A model generated the notes under the pieces. The model ran no database searches and was not told the DNA's origin. It saw only the letters and a list, made by a program, of their open reading frames with translations. A stretch of 64,000 bases of DNA from Microbacterium allomyrinae (GTDB lineage Bacteria; Actinomycetota; Actinomycetes; Actinomycetales; Microbacteriaceae): assembly GCF_020682705.1 (NCBI RefSeq), contig NZ_JAGTTN010000001.1:1054001-1118000 (forward strand). Direction: 5' to 3'. This document shows positions 25,917-35,062 of the stretch, in pieces; within the stretch, counting starts at the first letter, position 1, and every line of letters starts with the position of its first letter. Position numbers and translations under genes: made by a program.

Positions 25917-26809
25917 GCGTTCCCAAGATCGCAGGCGCACCCATCAGCTGGGGGATCAGCGAAGTTCCCGATTGGGGCTACCAGTTCACGCCGGAGCGCG
26001 TCCTCGGTGAGATGCGAGAGCTCGGATACACCGCGACAGAACTCGGACCCGACGGATTCCTTCCGCCCGAGCCCGCGGCGAAGGCGACGGAACTCGCGAA
26101 GTTCGGGCTCTCCGCCATCGGCAGCTTCGTGCCCGTCGTCCTCCACGACGCCGACAGCGACCCGCTCCCCCGGCTCGCCCGAGAGCTCGACGACTACGAG
26201 GCTGCCGGCGCAGACGTCCTGGTGGTCGCTGCGGTGACCGGCCAGGACGGCTATGACGTCCAGCGCGAGGAGCTGACCGAGCAGCAGTGGGCGACGTTGT
26301 TCCAGAACCTCGACGCCATCCGCGAGCTGGCCGCGTCCCGCGGCGTGACCGCTGCGCTGCACCCGCACGTGGGTACGGTCGTCGAGACCGCATCCGACGT
26401 GCAGCGCGTCGTGGACGGCTCGTCCGCGCTGTTCTGCTTCGACACCGGTCACCTCATGATCGGCGGCACGGATCCCGTCGCCTTCGCCCGTGACAACGCC
26501 GACCGGATCGCCCACACCCACCTCAAGGACGTGTCGCTCGCCGGGATGCACCGCGTCAAGGACGGCGAGATCAGCTACTTCGATGCCATCGTGGCCGACA
26601 GCCTCTACCGGCCGCTCGGGCAGGGCGACGTGGACGTCAAGGCGATCGTGAAGAGCCTCGTCGACTCCGGGTACACCGGCTGGTTCGTCCTCGAGCAGGA
26701 CAAGGTCGTATTCGACGAGCCGGGCGCCGGAAAGGGACCGATCGAGGATGCGCGCGCGAGTGTCACGTTCCTGCGAGCCGTCCTGGACGAACTCGACGGC
26801 GAAGGCTGA
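25913..26809 (+). CDS. Sugar phosphate isomerase/epimerase family protein, IolE-like
   Basis: A 298-residue TIM-barrel protein of the xylose-isomerase-like superfamily. APISWGISEVPDWG at the start, LHPHVGT in the middle, FDTGHL and IAHTHLKDV later supply the metal-binding His, Asp and Glu residues expected for inosose dehydratase (IolE)-like enzymes. The start overlaps the previous stop by ATGA and has GGAGG just upstream. In this operon it would dehydrate scyllo-inosose or act on a related keto-cyclitol, which fits the need for an IolE between the dehydrogenases and IolD. Confidence 0.83.
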   Translation: MSVPKIAGAPISWGISEVPDWGYQFTPERVLGEMRELGYTATELGPDGFLPPEPAAKATELAKFGLSAIGSFVPVVLHDADSDPLPRLARELDDYEAAGADVLVVAAVTGQDGYDVQREELTEQQWATLFQNLDAIRELAASRGVTAALHPHVGTVVETASDVQRVVDGSSALFCFDTGHLMIGGTDPVAFARDNADRIAHTHLKDVSLAGMHRVKDGEISYFDAIVADSLYRPLGQGDVDVKAIVKSLVDSGYTGWFVLEQDKVVFDEPGAGKGPIEDARASVTFLRAVLDELDGEG

Positions 26810-26814
26810 CGCGG

Positions 26815-27867
26815 ATGCGTGTCGGTGTCGCCGGCCTCGGCCGGATCGGGATGATGCACGCTCGCAATCTGGCGCAGTCCGAGGGCGTGAGCGAGGTCGT
26901 CCTGCTCAGCCGCGACAGCTCTCGGCTGAAGCCGGCGCAGGTCCTCCTCGAAGAGGCGCTCGCCCCCGACGCACCGGTCGAGGTCGCCGGCGAGTTCGCT
27001 CCGCGCGGGCGCACCGCGGACGTTCGGATCGGTGCCGGGTGGGACGCCGAGATCGAAGCGCTCGACGGTGTGATCATCTCCACGATCACGAGCACTCATC
27101 CCGAACTGACCCGAAGCGCTGCTCGGGCCGGAGTGCCCGCGCTCGTGGAGAAGCCGCTCGCGCTCGACCTCGGTGAGCTCGAGCGGCTCGCGGATGAACT
27201 CGACGACCTCGGCACCGAGGTGATGGTCGCCTTCCATCGACGCTACGATCCCGCGCATCAGGAACTGCACCGTCTCATTCAGGCGGGCGAGGCGGGAACC
27301 GTCCGGGCGATCACGGCGACCAACCACGATCGCCTCCCGCTCTCGACGGCGTACATCCCCGTGTCGGGCGGCATCTGGCTCGACATGCTGATCCACGACT
27401 TCGACATGATTCCGTGGGTGAGCGGGCAGCGCGTCAAGAGCGTCTGGGCCACCGGGTCGGTGCTGGATGCCCCGGCGCACGCCGAGTACGGAGACGTCGA
27501 CTCGGCGCTGGCGGTGTTGACCCTGGAATCGGGAGCCGTCGCGACCGTCAGCGGGCTGCGTCGCAACGGCGCGGGGCAGGATTCCCGCCTCGAGGTGTTC
27601 GGATCGCTCAACTCCTACGGCGCAGGCCTCGAGGAGCGCACTCCGATGACCTCGACCGAGCCCGACGCCTCCGCACCGGCGGCGCCCTATCAGCAGTTCA
27701 TCGAGAGGTTCGAGCGCGCATTCCGCGCCGAGATCTCCGCTTTCATCGACGTGGCGAAGGGAACGGGTGAGAATCTCACCCCGCCCCGCGAAGGCCTCGC
27801 CGCCATTCGCATCGCCCTCGCCGCAGACGAGTCCCGGCGCACGGGCGAGACCGTCGATCTGTTCTGA
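26815..27867 (+). CDS. Gfo/Idh/MocA family oxidoreductase (inositol dehydrogenase-like)
   Basis: A 350-residue NAD-dependent dehydrogenase. The Rossmann start is VGVAGLGRIGMMHARNLA, the family Lys lies in VEKPLALDL, and SGGIWLDMLIHDFDMIPW carries the Asp and His residues typical of inositol 2-dehydrogenases. It begins 5 nt after the IolE-like gene. Together with the next gene it may oxidise different inositol stereoisomers. Confidence 0.86.
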   Translation: MRVGVAGLGRIGMMHARNLAQSEGVSEVVLLSRDSSRLKPAQVLLEEALAPDAPVEVAGEFAPRGRTADVRIGAGWDAEIEALDGVIISTITSTHPELTRSAARAGVPALVEKPLALDLGELERLADELDDLGTEVMVAFHRRYDPAHQELHRLIQAGEAGTVRAITATNHDRLPLSTAYIPVSGGIWLDMLIHDFDMIPWVSGQRVKSVWATGSVLDAPAHAEYGDVDSALAVLTLESGAVATVSGLRRNGAGQDSRLEVFGSLNSYGAGLEERTPMTSTEPDASAPAAPYQQFIERFERAFRAEISAFIDVAKGTGENLTPPREGLAAIRIALAADESRRTGETVDLF

Positions 27868-27905
27868 CCCACCGGCATCCCTTCATCCATCGAAAAGGAA
27901 AACCC

Positions 27906-28916
27906 ATGACCTCCCCCGCGAAAATCGGCCTCATCGGCACGGGCCGCATCGGCAAAGTACACGCGGCCAGCATCGCTGCGCTTCCGGAGACGACCCTCCA
28001 ATGGGTGTGCGACCCGTTCATCGAGGGTGCCGAGGCGACCGCGCAGCTCTTCGGCGGCGTGCACGTCACCGCCGACCCGAGAGACGTCATCTCATCAGGC
28101 GACGTGGACGCCGTGGTCATCGCGGCGCCGACACCGACGCACGTCGACCTGATCGACCTCGCCATCGACGCCGGCGTGCCGGTGCTGTGCGAGAAGCCCA
28201 TCGACCTCGACATCCTGCGGGTGGATGCCCTCCGCGAAAAGGCGCGCGCGGCATCCACTCTCATCTCCCTCGGGTTCAACCGCCGATTCGATCCTCATTT
28301 CGCGGAGCTGCACCGACGCGTGAGCGCCGGCGAGATCGGCGCACTGGAGCAGCTGATCATCACGAGCCGCGACCCCGAGCCTCCGCCCGCGGCGTATGTC
28401 GCCGTCTCGGGGGGAATCTTCCGCGACATGACGATCCACGACTTCGACATGGCCCGCTTCTTCGTGCCGAACATCGTGGAGGTCACCGCCCACGGCGGGA
28501 ACCAGTTCAGCGGGATGATCGCGGATGCCGACGACTACGACTCCGCTGTCGTGGTGCTCCGGGGCGCCGACGGAGAGTTCGTGACGATCACCAACTCGCG
28601 GCACAGCGTGTACGGCTACGACCAGCGCCTCGAGGCGTTCGGCGACGAGGGGCTGCTGCAGGTCGGCAACATCGGGCCGTCGAACGTGCGGTCCTCCACG
28701 TCGGCGGGAATCGACACCGGTTCCGAGATCTACGGCAACATCGTGCGCTACACCGACGCGTACCGGCTCGAGCTCGCGGCATTCGTCGAGGCGCTGCGCG
28801 GCGGCGAGGACCGTACTCCCGGATTCGAAGACGGTCGCGCCGCACTGATCCTCGCCGATGCCGCTCTCCTGTCGGCCAAGGAGAACATCACCGTCGCCGT
28901 GGACCTGAGCGCATGA
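27906..28916 (+). CDS. iolG: Inositol 2-dehydrogenase (IolG)
   Basis: A 336-residue NAD-dependent dehydrogenase oxidising myo-inositol to scyllo-inosose. IGLIGTGRIGKVHAASIA opens the Rossmann fold, CEKPIDLD supplies the catalytic Lys, LGFNRRFDPHF follows, and SGGIFRDMTIHDFDMARF is the textbook IolG Asp/His motif. Of the three paralogues in this operon it looks closest to canonical IolG. The start follows AAAAGGAAAAC at a usual distance and the end overlaps the next gene by 4 nt. Confidence 0.87.
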   Translation: MTSPAKIGLIGTGRIGKVHAASIAALPETTLQWVCDPFIEGAEATAQLFGGVHVTADPRDVISSGDVDAVVIAAPTPTHVDLIDLAIDAGVPVLCEKPIDLDILRVDALREKARAASTLISLGFNRRFDPHFAELHRRVSAGEIGALEQLIITSRDPEPPPAAYVAVSGGIFRDMTIHDFDMARFFVPNIVEVTAHGGNQFSGMIADADDYDSAVVVLRGADGEFVTITNSRHSVYGYDQRLEAFGDEGLLQVGNIGPSNVRSSTSAGIDTGSEIYGNIVRYTDAYRLELAAFVEALRGGEDRTPGFEDGRAALILADAALLSAKENITVAVDLSA

Positions 28917-29767
28917 GCACGCCCGAACTCGTCGCCACGTGCTGGACGAGTGCCGGCGATGTGGCTCCGCTGGACGTGCCCGAGGTGAGCCCGTTCCCGA
29001 TCGAGGAGCGGGTGCGCGCCATCGCCGATGCCGGGTGGGTGGGAATCGGACTCGGTCAGGACGACCTCCGGCACGTGCGCGACACCATCGGGTTCGCGGC
29101 CCTGCGGTCCTTGATCGATGACGTGGGACTTCGCCATGTCGAGGTCGAGCTGGCCTCGGGATGGTGGCGCTCCGACCTGAAGTGGCGGGGCACGTGGGAG
29201 CTGCTGCTGGATGCCTCGACGCAGCTGAAGGCCGAGTTCATCAAGATCGGCGCCGCGATCGAGACCCCGCTCGACGACATCACGCCTCTCGTCGAACCGC
29301 TTCGCCGGCTCGCCGATGAAGCGGCCGCCGTCGGCGCCCGGGTCGCACTCGAACCCCTGCCCTTCGGGCTCGTGGGGACGATCCCGAAGGGAGCGGAGCT
29401 GATCCGCGCGGTCGCGCACCCGGCCGCCGGGCTCCTGGTCGACTACTGGCACGTCTTCCGCGCCGACACCACGCTGCCCGAACTGGTGGCGTCGCTCGAT
29501 GCCGGCATCGTCTTCGGCGTCGAGCTCAGCGATGCTGCGACCGACATCTCGGGCACGCTCTTCGAGGACACGATCCACAATCGGCGGTTGATCGGTCGCG
29601 GCGATCAGGACGTCGAAGGGTTCATCCGCGCGATGCGAGAGGTCGGCTTCGACGGCCCGTGGGGAGTGGAGATCATCTCCGCCGAGCATCGTCAGCGGTC
29701 GCTCGTCGATGCCCTGACGGCCGCGCACGACTCGACGCTCGAGACGTTCGCGCGGGCGGAGTCCTGA
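28913..29767 (+). CDS. TIM-barrel sugar phosphate isomerase/epimerase family protein
   Basis: A 284-residue xylose-isomerase-like TIM-barrel protein. ALEPLPFG, LLVDYWHVFR, FGVELSDA and WGVEIIS contain the expected metal ligands. It differs clearly from the IolE-like protein in the same operon and may act as an isomerase or epimerase on an inosose or a sugar intermediate. It overlaps iolG by 4 nt (ATGA) and is the last gene before a strong terminator. Confidence 0.82.
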   Translation: MSTPELVATCWTSAGDVAPLDVPEVSPFPIEERVRAIADAGWVGIGLGQDDLRHVRDTIGFAALRSLIDDVGLRHVEVELASGWWRSDLKWRGTWELLLDASTQLKAEFIKIGAAIETPLDDITPLVEPLRRLADEAAAVGARVALEPLPFGLVGTIPKGAELIRAVAHPAAGLLVDYWHVFRADTTLPELVASLDAGIVFGVELSDAATDISGTLFEDTIHNRRLIGRGDQDVEGFIRAMREVGFDGPWGVEIISAEHRQRSLVDALTAAHDSTLETFARAES

Positions 29768-29790
29768 CAGCCGCCCGGTGAGACCGGTAA

Positions 29791-29832
29791 GCGTGAGCCG
29801 AGACCCGAACAGGGTCTCGGCTCACGCTTTTT
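29791..29832 (+). terminator. Rho-independent terminator of the polyol dehydrogenase operon
   Basis: GCGTGAGCCGAGACCC pairs perfectly over 16 bp with its inverted copy around a GAACA loop and is followed by five T residues on the plus strand. It is 23 bp beyond the last stop. It may also help end the convergent minus-strand gene at 29847. Confidence 0.95.
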
Positions 29833-29846
29833 GCTCAGGGACCAGG

Positions 29847-30323
29847 TCAGGCTCGGCCTCGGGCGTAGAGCTCTATCGCCTCGGCAGCCGTCGCGTGATC
29901 GACGACGTCCGGCTCGCCCGACATGGTCAGGGTTCCCACGACCGCATCGCCGACCATGAGCGGGATCGCGCCGCCGGCCGCGCGCAGGGTCACCCCTTCC
30001 ACCTCTCGCTCTACGAAGTCGACGCCCTCTTCTTCGAATCTCAGCCGCACGAGCAGCGAGGGCACGCCGTACTCGCGCGCGGTCGCCGCCTTGCCCGCGA
30101 GCCACGGATCGTTGCCGGGTCCCGTCGATCCGAGCTTTGCCCGGAACACGAGGTCCTCGCCCACCGTGATGTCCACGGCGAGGTTCAATCCCCGTTGCTT
30201 GATGAGCTCGACTGCGAGGAGTCCCAGCTCTACCGCGTCGTCGTTGGAGAACGAGTCGAACTGCGGATTGGGTGTCGCGTCCAGGTCGGCGAGCACGTCG
30301 CGGATGTCGGCGTTGTCAGGCAT
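29847..30323 (-). CDS. UPF0303/DUF336-type heme-degrading-domain family protein
   Basis: A 158-residue small cytoplasmic protein of the GlcG/HbpS-like fold, UPF0303 subgroup. FDSFSNDDAVELGLLAVELIKQRG, GNDPWLAGKAATAREYGV and LRAAGGAIPL fit that family. The biochemical role is not established, although members are often annotated as heme-binding or heme-degrading and occur beside sugar transport genes. It stands alone, convergent with the dehydrogenase operon and divergent from the ribose-type importer. Confidence 0.78.
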   Translation of the reverse strand: MPDNADIRDVLADLDATPNPQFDSFSNDDAVELGLLAVELIKQRGLNLAVDITVGEDLVFRAKLGSTGPGNDPWLAGKAATAREYGVPSLLVRLRFEEEGVDFVEREVEGVTLRAAGGAIPLMVGDAVVGTLTMSGEPDVVDHATAAEAIELYARGRA

Positions 30324-30515
30324 GGGACTCCTCTTCGTATGGATCGATCAGGGGTGCGGGGTGAAGCTCGGCGCCGCATGAATCGGCGGAGCGGCGTCGA
30401 CCTCGACGTCGACGGGGGCGACTGCCCCGGAGTCGGCCCAGGCCGTGCAGCTCCCCATGGCATGCCGCCGCGAGTATTCGAGGGATGCCGCCTATATTTC
30501 CACACAGCAGACGAT

Positions 30516-30544
30516 TTGTCTGTTCTGTAGGACATGCGTTACAG
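30516..30544 (+). promoter_or_regulatory. Promoter of the second ribose-type importer
   Basis: TTGTCT (30516-30521), 17 bp, TTACAG (30539-30544), 31 bp before the GTG start. TGTC (30517-30520) and GACA (30531-30534) form a short inverted repeat between the boxes that might be an operator. The rest of the 30324-30575 gap shows no further signal. Confidence 0.5.
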
Positions 30545-30575
30545 TCGCTCCCGAACGGATGAGCGAGGAGAAGCC

Positions 30576-31616
30576 GTGGCCCTCAATGGCGAGAACACCG
30601 ACTCGATGGTTCAGGCAACAGCCGAACCTCCAGCGACAGCTGTGGTGCGGGTGCGGCCGACCGCGAGCCCGACGGCGCTCGGCCGCATCCGGTCATTCGC
30701 GATTCACAACGCCCTATGGTTCGGTCTCGCCGGCCTGGTGCTGGCGATGTGCATCGCCTCGCCGACATTCCGATCGCTGGTCAATCTCCAGAACGTGCTG
30801 TCGCAGAACGCGGTCATCGGCGTGGTCGCTTGCGGAATGCTCGTCGTGATGATCTCGGGCGGTTTCGACATGTCCGTCGGAGCATCCGGCGGTCTGATCG
30901 TCGTGACCGTCGCCTTCCTGTCCGGGGTGATCGGCATCGTTCCCGCCATACTCGCCGGCATCGTGATCGGACTCATCGTCGGTGTTCTGAACGGCCTGAT
31001 CGTCGCGAAGCTGGGCATCAACTCGTTCATATCGACCCTGGCCGTGGGCAGCGTCATCACCGGTGTCACGCTGGTTCTGACCAACGCCGCTCCCGCGCAG
31101 GGCGACATCGGCTTTCTCACCGGCATCGCGTTCGGCAAGATCATGGGCGTCCCGTGGCTGTTCGTCATCTTCCTGTCCTTCGCCGCGATCACGCACCTCA
31201 CCCTTCGGCGCACCAAGCTCGGCCACTGGATCTTCGCCACCGGAGCGAACGCCAGCGCGTCGTATCTCTCCGGCGTGCCGACCAGCCTCGTTCGCGTCGC
31301 CGCCTTCACGTTCGGCGGACTCGCAGTGGCGATCGCCGCAGTCATGCTCCTCAGCCAGAGCGCCGTGGGTCAGCCTTCCGCCGGCACCGCCTGGCCGCTC
31401 AACGCCATCGCCATCTGCGTCATCGGCGGCACGTCGCTCTCCGGCGGAGTCGGGCGCGTGTCCAACGTCATCGCCGCCGCGCTGATCCTGGGCGTCGTCT
31501 CGAACGCCCTCAATCAATTGGGCATCTCGCCGTATTGGCAGCCGGCGGTCAGCGGTCTGGTGATCCTCATCGCCGTGATCGTCGACCGGACCACCTCCGG
31601 GCGTCAGCTGCGCTGA
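30576..31616 (+). CDS. Ribose-type ABC transporter permease
   Basis: A 346-residue RbsC-like permease with about nine membrane segments. GMLVVMISGGFDMSVGASGGLIV, LGINSFISTLAVGSVITGV and GGTSLSGGVGRVSNVIAAALILG are family marks. The GTG at 30576 is chosen because GAGGAG lies 5 nt before it; an ATG at 30534 overlaps the promoter and is unlikely. It heads a permease-lipoprotein-ATPase operon with a single permease, so the channel is probably a homodimer. Confidence 0.88.
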   Translation: MALNGENTDSMVQATAEPPATAVVRVRPTASPTALGRIRSFAIHNALWFGLAGLVLAMCIASPTFRSLVNLQNVLSQNAVIGVVACGMLVVMISGGFDMSVGASGGLIVVTVAFLSGVIGIVPAILAGIVIGLIVGVLNGLIVAKLGINSFISTLAVGSVITGVTLVLTNAAPAQGDIGFLTGIAFGKIMGVPWLFVIFLSFAAITHLTLRRTKLGHWIFATGANASASYLSGVPTSLVRVAAFTFGGLAVAIAAVMLLSQSAVGQPSAGTAWPLNAIAICVIGGTSLSGGVGRVSNVIAAALILGVVSNALNQLGISPYWQPAVSGLVILIAVIVDRTTSGRQLR

Positions 31617-31679
31617 CTCGACCCGATCCCGCGCATCCTTGTGCACCCCCACAGCTCACTTCAAAGAATGGAATGAACA

Positions 31680-32672
31680 ATGTCGTTGACTTCACGCACC
31701 CGCCGTGCCGGCACTTTCGCCGCTGCCGCCATCACGCTGGGGCTCGCCGCCGGCGCACTGACCGCGTGCAGCTCGGATGCCTCCGCCACAGGCGACGATG
31801 ACGGCTCGTTGTCGATCGCTCTGCTCGCCTTCGACACCACCAACCCCTGGGTCGCGACGCTGGTCTCGGGCGCAGAGAGCAAGGCCGACGAGCTCGACAT
31901 CGACCTGACCGTCTCGAACGCGAACTACGACAACGCTGCACAGATCGCACAGGTGCAGGATGCGGTTGCGAAGGGTGTCGACGCGATCATCATCCAAGCC
32001 GCGGACGCCGACGGCATCGTCCCGGCCGTCAACCAGGCGACCGAGGCGGGCATCGCCGTCTTCGCGGTGAACGCGAACGTCGGCGACGGCGCCGAGGTGG
32101 TCAGCTTCGTGGGCGCTGATCAGTCGCAGATGGGCGTCGGGGCGGCCGAGCTGGTCAAGGAGGCGGTTCCCGACGGAGGCGCGGTCGCCCTGATCCAGGG
32201 CGCGGTCGGCAACCCCATCTCGACCGTCCGCACCGAGGGCTTCACCGAGACGCTGGGCGAATGGCCCGAGTACGAGATCGTCGCAACGGTGACCGACAAC
32301 TTCACCAGCGACGAGAATCTCGCTGTCGTGCAGGATCTGCTGGCCAAGTACCCGGCAGGACAGCTCGACGCGATCGTCGCGCAGGGCGGGCAGCTGTACG
32401 TGGGAGCCGAGTACGCCGCGAGCATCGGCCGGGACGATGTGGCATTCATCGCCAACGACTATCCGATCCAGGTGCGCGACGCGATCGTGGCCGGGCAGAT
32501 CTTCGGAACGGTCAATCAGGACGGCGCCCTGCAGGGCTCGTCGGCGGTGGAGGCCGCCTTCAACTGGCTCACCGGCAACCAGGATGCGGTCCAGCGCCCG
32601 ACGCAGTACATCGACCTCCCGCTGGTCACGCAGGACAACGTCGCCGACTTCGACACGACCTGGCGCAGCTGA
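31680..32672 (+). CDS. Ribose-type ABC transporter substrate-binding lipoprotein
   Basis: A 330-residue class I binding protein. The signal peptide ends in the lipobox LTAC with Cys30. LSIALLAFDTTNPWVATLVSG and QDAVAKGVDAIIIQAADADGI are typical of ribose/galactose/inositol binding proteins, and DAIVAQGGQLYVGAEYA lines the ligand cleft. It lies 63 nt after the permease gene; a 10-bp-stem hairpin follows its stop. The ligand is unknown. Confidence 0.9.
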   Translation: MSLTSRTRRAGTFAAAAITLGLAAGALTACSSDASATGDDDGSLSIALLAFDTTNPWVATLVSGAESKADELDIDLTVSNANYDNAAQIAQVQDAVAKGVDAIIIQAADADGIVPAVNQATEAGIAVFAVNANVGDGAEVVSFVGADQSQMGVGAAELVKEAVPDGGAVALIQGAVGNPISTVRTEGFTETLGEWPEYEIVATVTDNFTSDENLAVVQDLLAKYPAGQLDAIVAQGGQLYVGAEYAASIGRDDVAFIANDYPIQVRDAIVAGQIFGTVNQDGALQGSSAVEAAFNWLTGNQDAVQRPTQYIDLPLVTQDNVADFDTTWRS

Positions 32673-32678
32673 TCACTC

Positions 32679-32705
32679 AGAGCCGGGGTCTGCGGCCCCG
32701 GCTCT
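32679..32705 (+). terminator. Intra-operon hairpin after the lipoprotein gene
   Basis: AGAGCCGGGG and CCCCGGCTCT form a 10-bp stem around a 7-nt loop, 7 bp after the lipoprotein stop and without a U-run. Such hairpins often protect the abundant binding-protein mRNA and reduce read-through to the ATPase gene. Confidence 0.6.
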
Positions 32706-32732
32706 GCCGAACGCCAGGAAAGGGCGACACGG

Positions 32733-34241
32733 ATGACACATGCAGCTTCGGCGCACCGCTTGCGCATGAGGGAGATCAGCAAGTCCTTCGGACCGGCGAC
32801 GGTCCTTGACCGAGTGAGCCTGGAACTCGCTCCCGGAGAGATCCACGGCCTGGTCGGTCAGAACGGCGCAGGCAAGTCGACACTCATGAAGGTGCTCGGC
32901 GGGGTCTACCCCGACCACGGGGGCACGATCGAGATCGACGACGAGAGCATCGTCATGTCGACCCCCCGTGCGGCGCTTGCCGCGGGGATCGCAGTCATCT
33001 ATCAGGAACTGAGCCTCATCCCGTCGATGACGGTCGCCGAGAACATCGTTCTCGGCATCGAGCCGGGGCGCGTGGGTTATGACCGAAGCCGCAGCGAGGA
33101 CCTCGCCCGAGAGGTGATCTCCCGTTCCTCGGCCCTGAGCGCACTACCGCTGAACCGTCTGGTCGGCTCACTCGGTGCCGGGACGCAGCAGATGGTGGAG
33201 ATCGCCAAGGCGCTCGCGCGGAATGCGAAGGTGCTCGTCCTGGATGAGCCGACTGCGCGACTGTCCGGCCCCGAGCGAGATCAGCTGCACGCACTCACGC
33301 GCGAACTGGCCTCCCACGGCACCTCCGTGGTCTACATCTCGCACTTTCTGGAAGATGTTCTCGATGTCACGTCCCGTCTTACCGTCCTTCGAAACGGCGC
33401 GGTCGTGACCACAGCCGACACAGCGACGTTCACCCGCGACTCCCTCGTCCGTGCGCTGCTCAGCAGGGCGTTGCTCGAAGACGAGTTCTCGGCACGGGAC
33501 GTGCCGCCGCGCGCATCCGCCATCGCGCTCCGCGCCGAATCCATCAGCGCACCGGGTTTCACCGACATCGATATCGACCTGCGCGAGGGAGAGATTTTCG
33601 CCATCGCCGGCCTCGTCGGTTCCGGGCGCACGCGCCTGGCTCGCGCGCTTTCGGGGGCTGCGCGCATACGCCAGGGTCGACTCGAGGTCGGCGGACGCCG
33701 CGCCGCATTCCGCTCACCGCGCGCTGCGGCCGCCGCGGGAGTCGTGCTCGTTCCCGAAGACCGCAAGTCGGACGGCATCATCGCGAGCGCGACCGCGCAG
33801 GAGAACCTGCTTCTGCGGGCGCTCGATTCGTCGCTCGCCCCCGGTGGCATCGTCCGCATCGGCGCAGCTCGTCGAATCGCTCAGGAACGCATCGAGGAAC
33901 TGCAGGTGCACCCTCCTCTGCCTCAGCTTCTGGGCTCCGGCTTCTCCGGCGGAAACCAGCAGAAGCTGCTGATCGGCCGAGCACTGCTCGCCCGGCCGAA
34001 GGTGCTGATCACCGACCAGCCCACCGCGGGCGTCGACGTCGGAGCGAAGGCGCAGATTCACGCCCTCATCCGGGATGCTGCCGCCGCCGGCACCGCCGTG
34101 ATCGTCATCTCGGACGACCTCGACGAGTTGCTTGCGCTGGCGCACACCGTGGCGATCGTGGACCACGGGCGTATCACGAGCGTCTTGCGCCGCGACCAGA
34201 TCGACCACGACCAGTTGGTGGAGCGCATCTCTGCGGCGTAG
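32733..34241 (+). CDS. Sugar ABC transporter ATP-binding protein (RbsA/MglA type)
   Basis: A 502-residue double ABC ATPase. Domain 1: Walker A GQNGAGKST, signature-like GSLGAGTQQMVEIAKAL, Walker B LVLDEPT. Domain 2: degenerate Walker A GLVGSGRTR, signature FSGGNQQK, and ITDQPTAGVDVG where RbsA proteins usually read LDEPTRGVDVG. The second catalytic site is therefore weak, as in the family, and the E-to-Q change makes it more so. Last gene of the second ribose-type importer. Confidence 0.9.
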   Translation: MTHAASAHRLRMREISKSFGPATVLDRVSLELAPGEIHGLVGQNGAGKSTLMKVLGGVYPDHGGTIEIDDESIVMSTPRAALAAGIAVIYQELSLIPSMTVAENIVLGIEPGRVGYDRSRSEDLAREVISRSSALSALPLNRLVGSLGAGTQQMVEIAKALARNAKVLVLDEPTARLSGPERDQLHALTRELASHGTSVVYISHFLEDVLDVTSRLTVLRNGAVVTTADTATFTRDSLVRALLSRALLEDEFSARDVPPRASAIALRAESISAPGFTDIDIDLREGEIFAIAGLVGSGRTRLARALSGAARIRQGRLEVGGRRAAFRSPRAAAAAGVVLVPEDRKSDGIIASATAQENLLLRALDSSLAPGGIVRIGAARRIAQERIEELQVHPPLPQLLGSGFSGGNQQKLLIGRALLARPKVLITDQPTAGVDVGAKAQIHALIRDAAAAGTAVIVISDDLDELLALAHTVAIVDHGRITSVLRRDQIDHDQLVERISAA

Positions 34242-34273
34242 GGAGCCCTCGGTGCACGGGACTCAGGGCTCCC
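34241..34273. terminator. Hairpin between convergent ABC and SDR genes
   Basis: GGGAGCCCT (starting on the last base of the ATPase stop) pairs perfectly with AGGGCTCCC across a 15-nt loop. It lies 14 bp before the end of the minus-strand SDR gene, so it can serve both transcripts. Confidence 0.65.
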
Positions 34274-34286
34274 CACCGTTCTGGGG

Positions 34287-35027
34287 TCAGGGCGCGCTCG
34301 AGATCTCCGAACGAGGGCGCACGTGAAGGTGCGTGAGCTGGGCGTCGGGTGAAGCATCCACCACCGCCCGGATCGCTGCCGCGATACTCGCCGGCTCTAT
34401 GTAGCGCTCGGGCTCCCACACCGCGCCTCGGGCCGCACGATCGCTGTGCAGCATCGGCGTTGCCGTCTCACCCGGGTACACCGTCGCGACCCGCACGCCC
34501 GACGCCCCCTCTTCACCACGGAATGCGTCCGCGAGCCCGTTGAGCGCGAACTTCGACGCGGTGTAGACGCTCGTGGTCGGAACGGCGCGCACTCCGGCGC
34601 CGCTGTTCACGAACACCACCTGCCCACGGACGTCGCGGAGGCGGCCGAGGAGCGTCTGGGTGAGCATGGCCGGCGCGATCACGTTGATGTCGAGATGGCT
34701 GCGCCATGCGTCGAGGGGTGCGGCCTCGAGCGTGAAACGCTCCGAGACCGCAGCGGCGTGCACGAGGACGTCCACACGGTCGAGGTGCGCAAGCGCGGCG
34801 GCGTACCGGTCGAAGTCGGCGAGGTCGAGCTCGACGCACTCCACGCCGGCGACGTCCCGCAGCCGCTCGGCGAGGCGCTCGGCGTTCCTGCCGATCGCCA
34901 CGACGCGATGCGTCCGAGCGAGATCGCGCACCACCGAGGTGCCGATGCCGCCGGCTGCCGCTCCTGTCACGACGGCGACCCGCTCGGGGCCGGATGCCGT
35001 ACCTCTCGTCGTCGACTGCTCGTTCAT
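34287..35027 (-). CDS. Short-chain dehydrogenase/reductase (module copy 1)
   Basis: A 246-residue classical SDR. The NAD(P)-binding motif is TGAAAGGIG, the catalytic Ser lies in VNSGAG and YTASK gives Tyr and Lys. ATG at 35027 follows AGAGGA. It is a clear paralogue of the SDR at 44661: both end EPERYI...V/A-RA(V)-D(A)...HL-V-RPR-E. Each sits close to one of the two FAD/NAD(P)-binding proteins. Substrate unknown; a xenobiotic-like alcohol or ketone is possible. A 59-bp tandem repeat lies directly upstream. Confidence 0.86.
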   Translation of the reverse strand: MNEQSTTRGTASGPERVAVVTGAAAGGIGTSVVRDLARTHRVVAIGRNAERLAERLRDVAGVECVELDLADFDRYAAALAHLDRVDVLVHAAAVSERFTLEAAPLDAWRSHLDINVIAPAMLTQTLLGRLRDVRGQVVFVNSGAGVRAVPTTSVYTASKFALNGLADAFRGEEGASGVRVATVYPGETATPMLHSDRAARGAVWEPERYIEPASIAAAIRAVVDASPDAQLTHLHVRPRSEISSAP

Positions 35028-35062
35028 CACTGGGTCCTCTCGGGAGTATGGGTAGTAATAGC

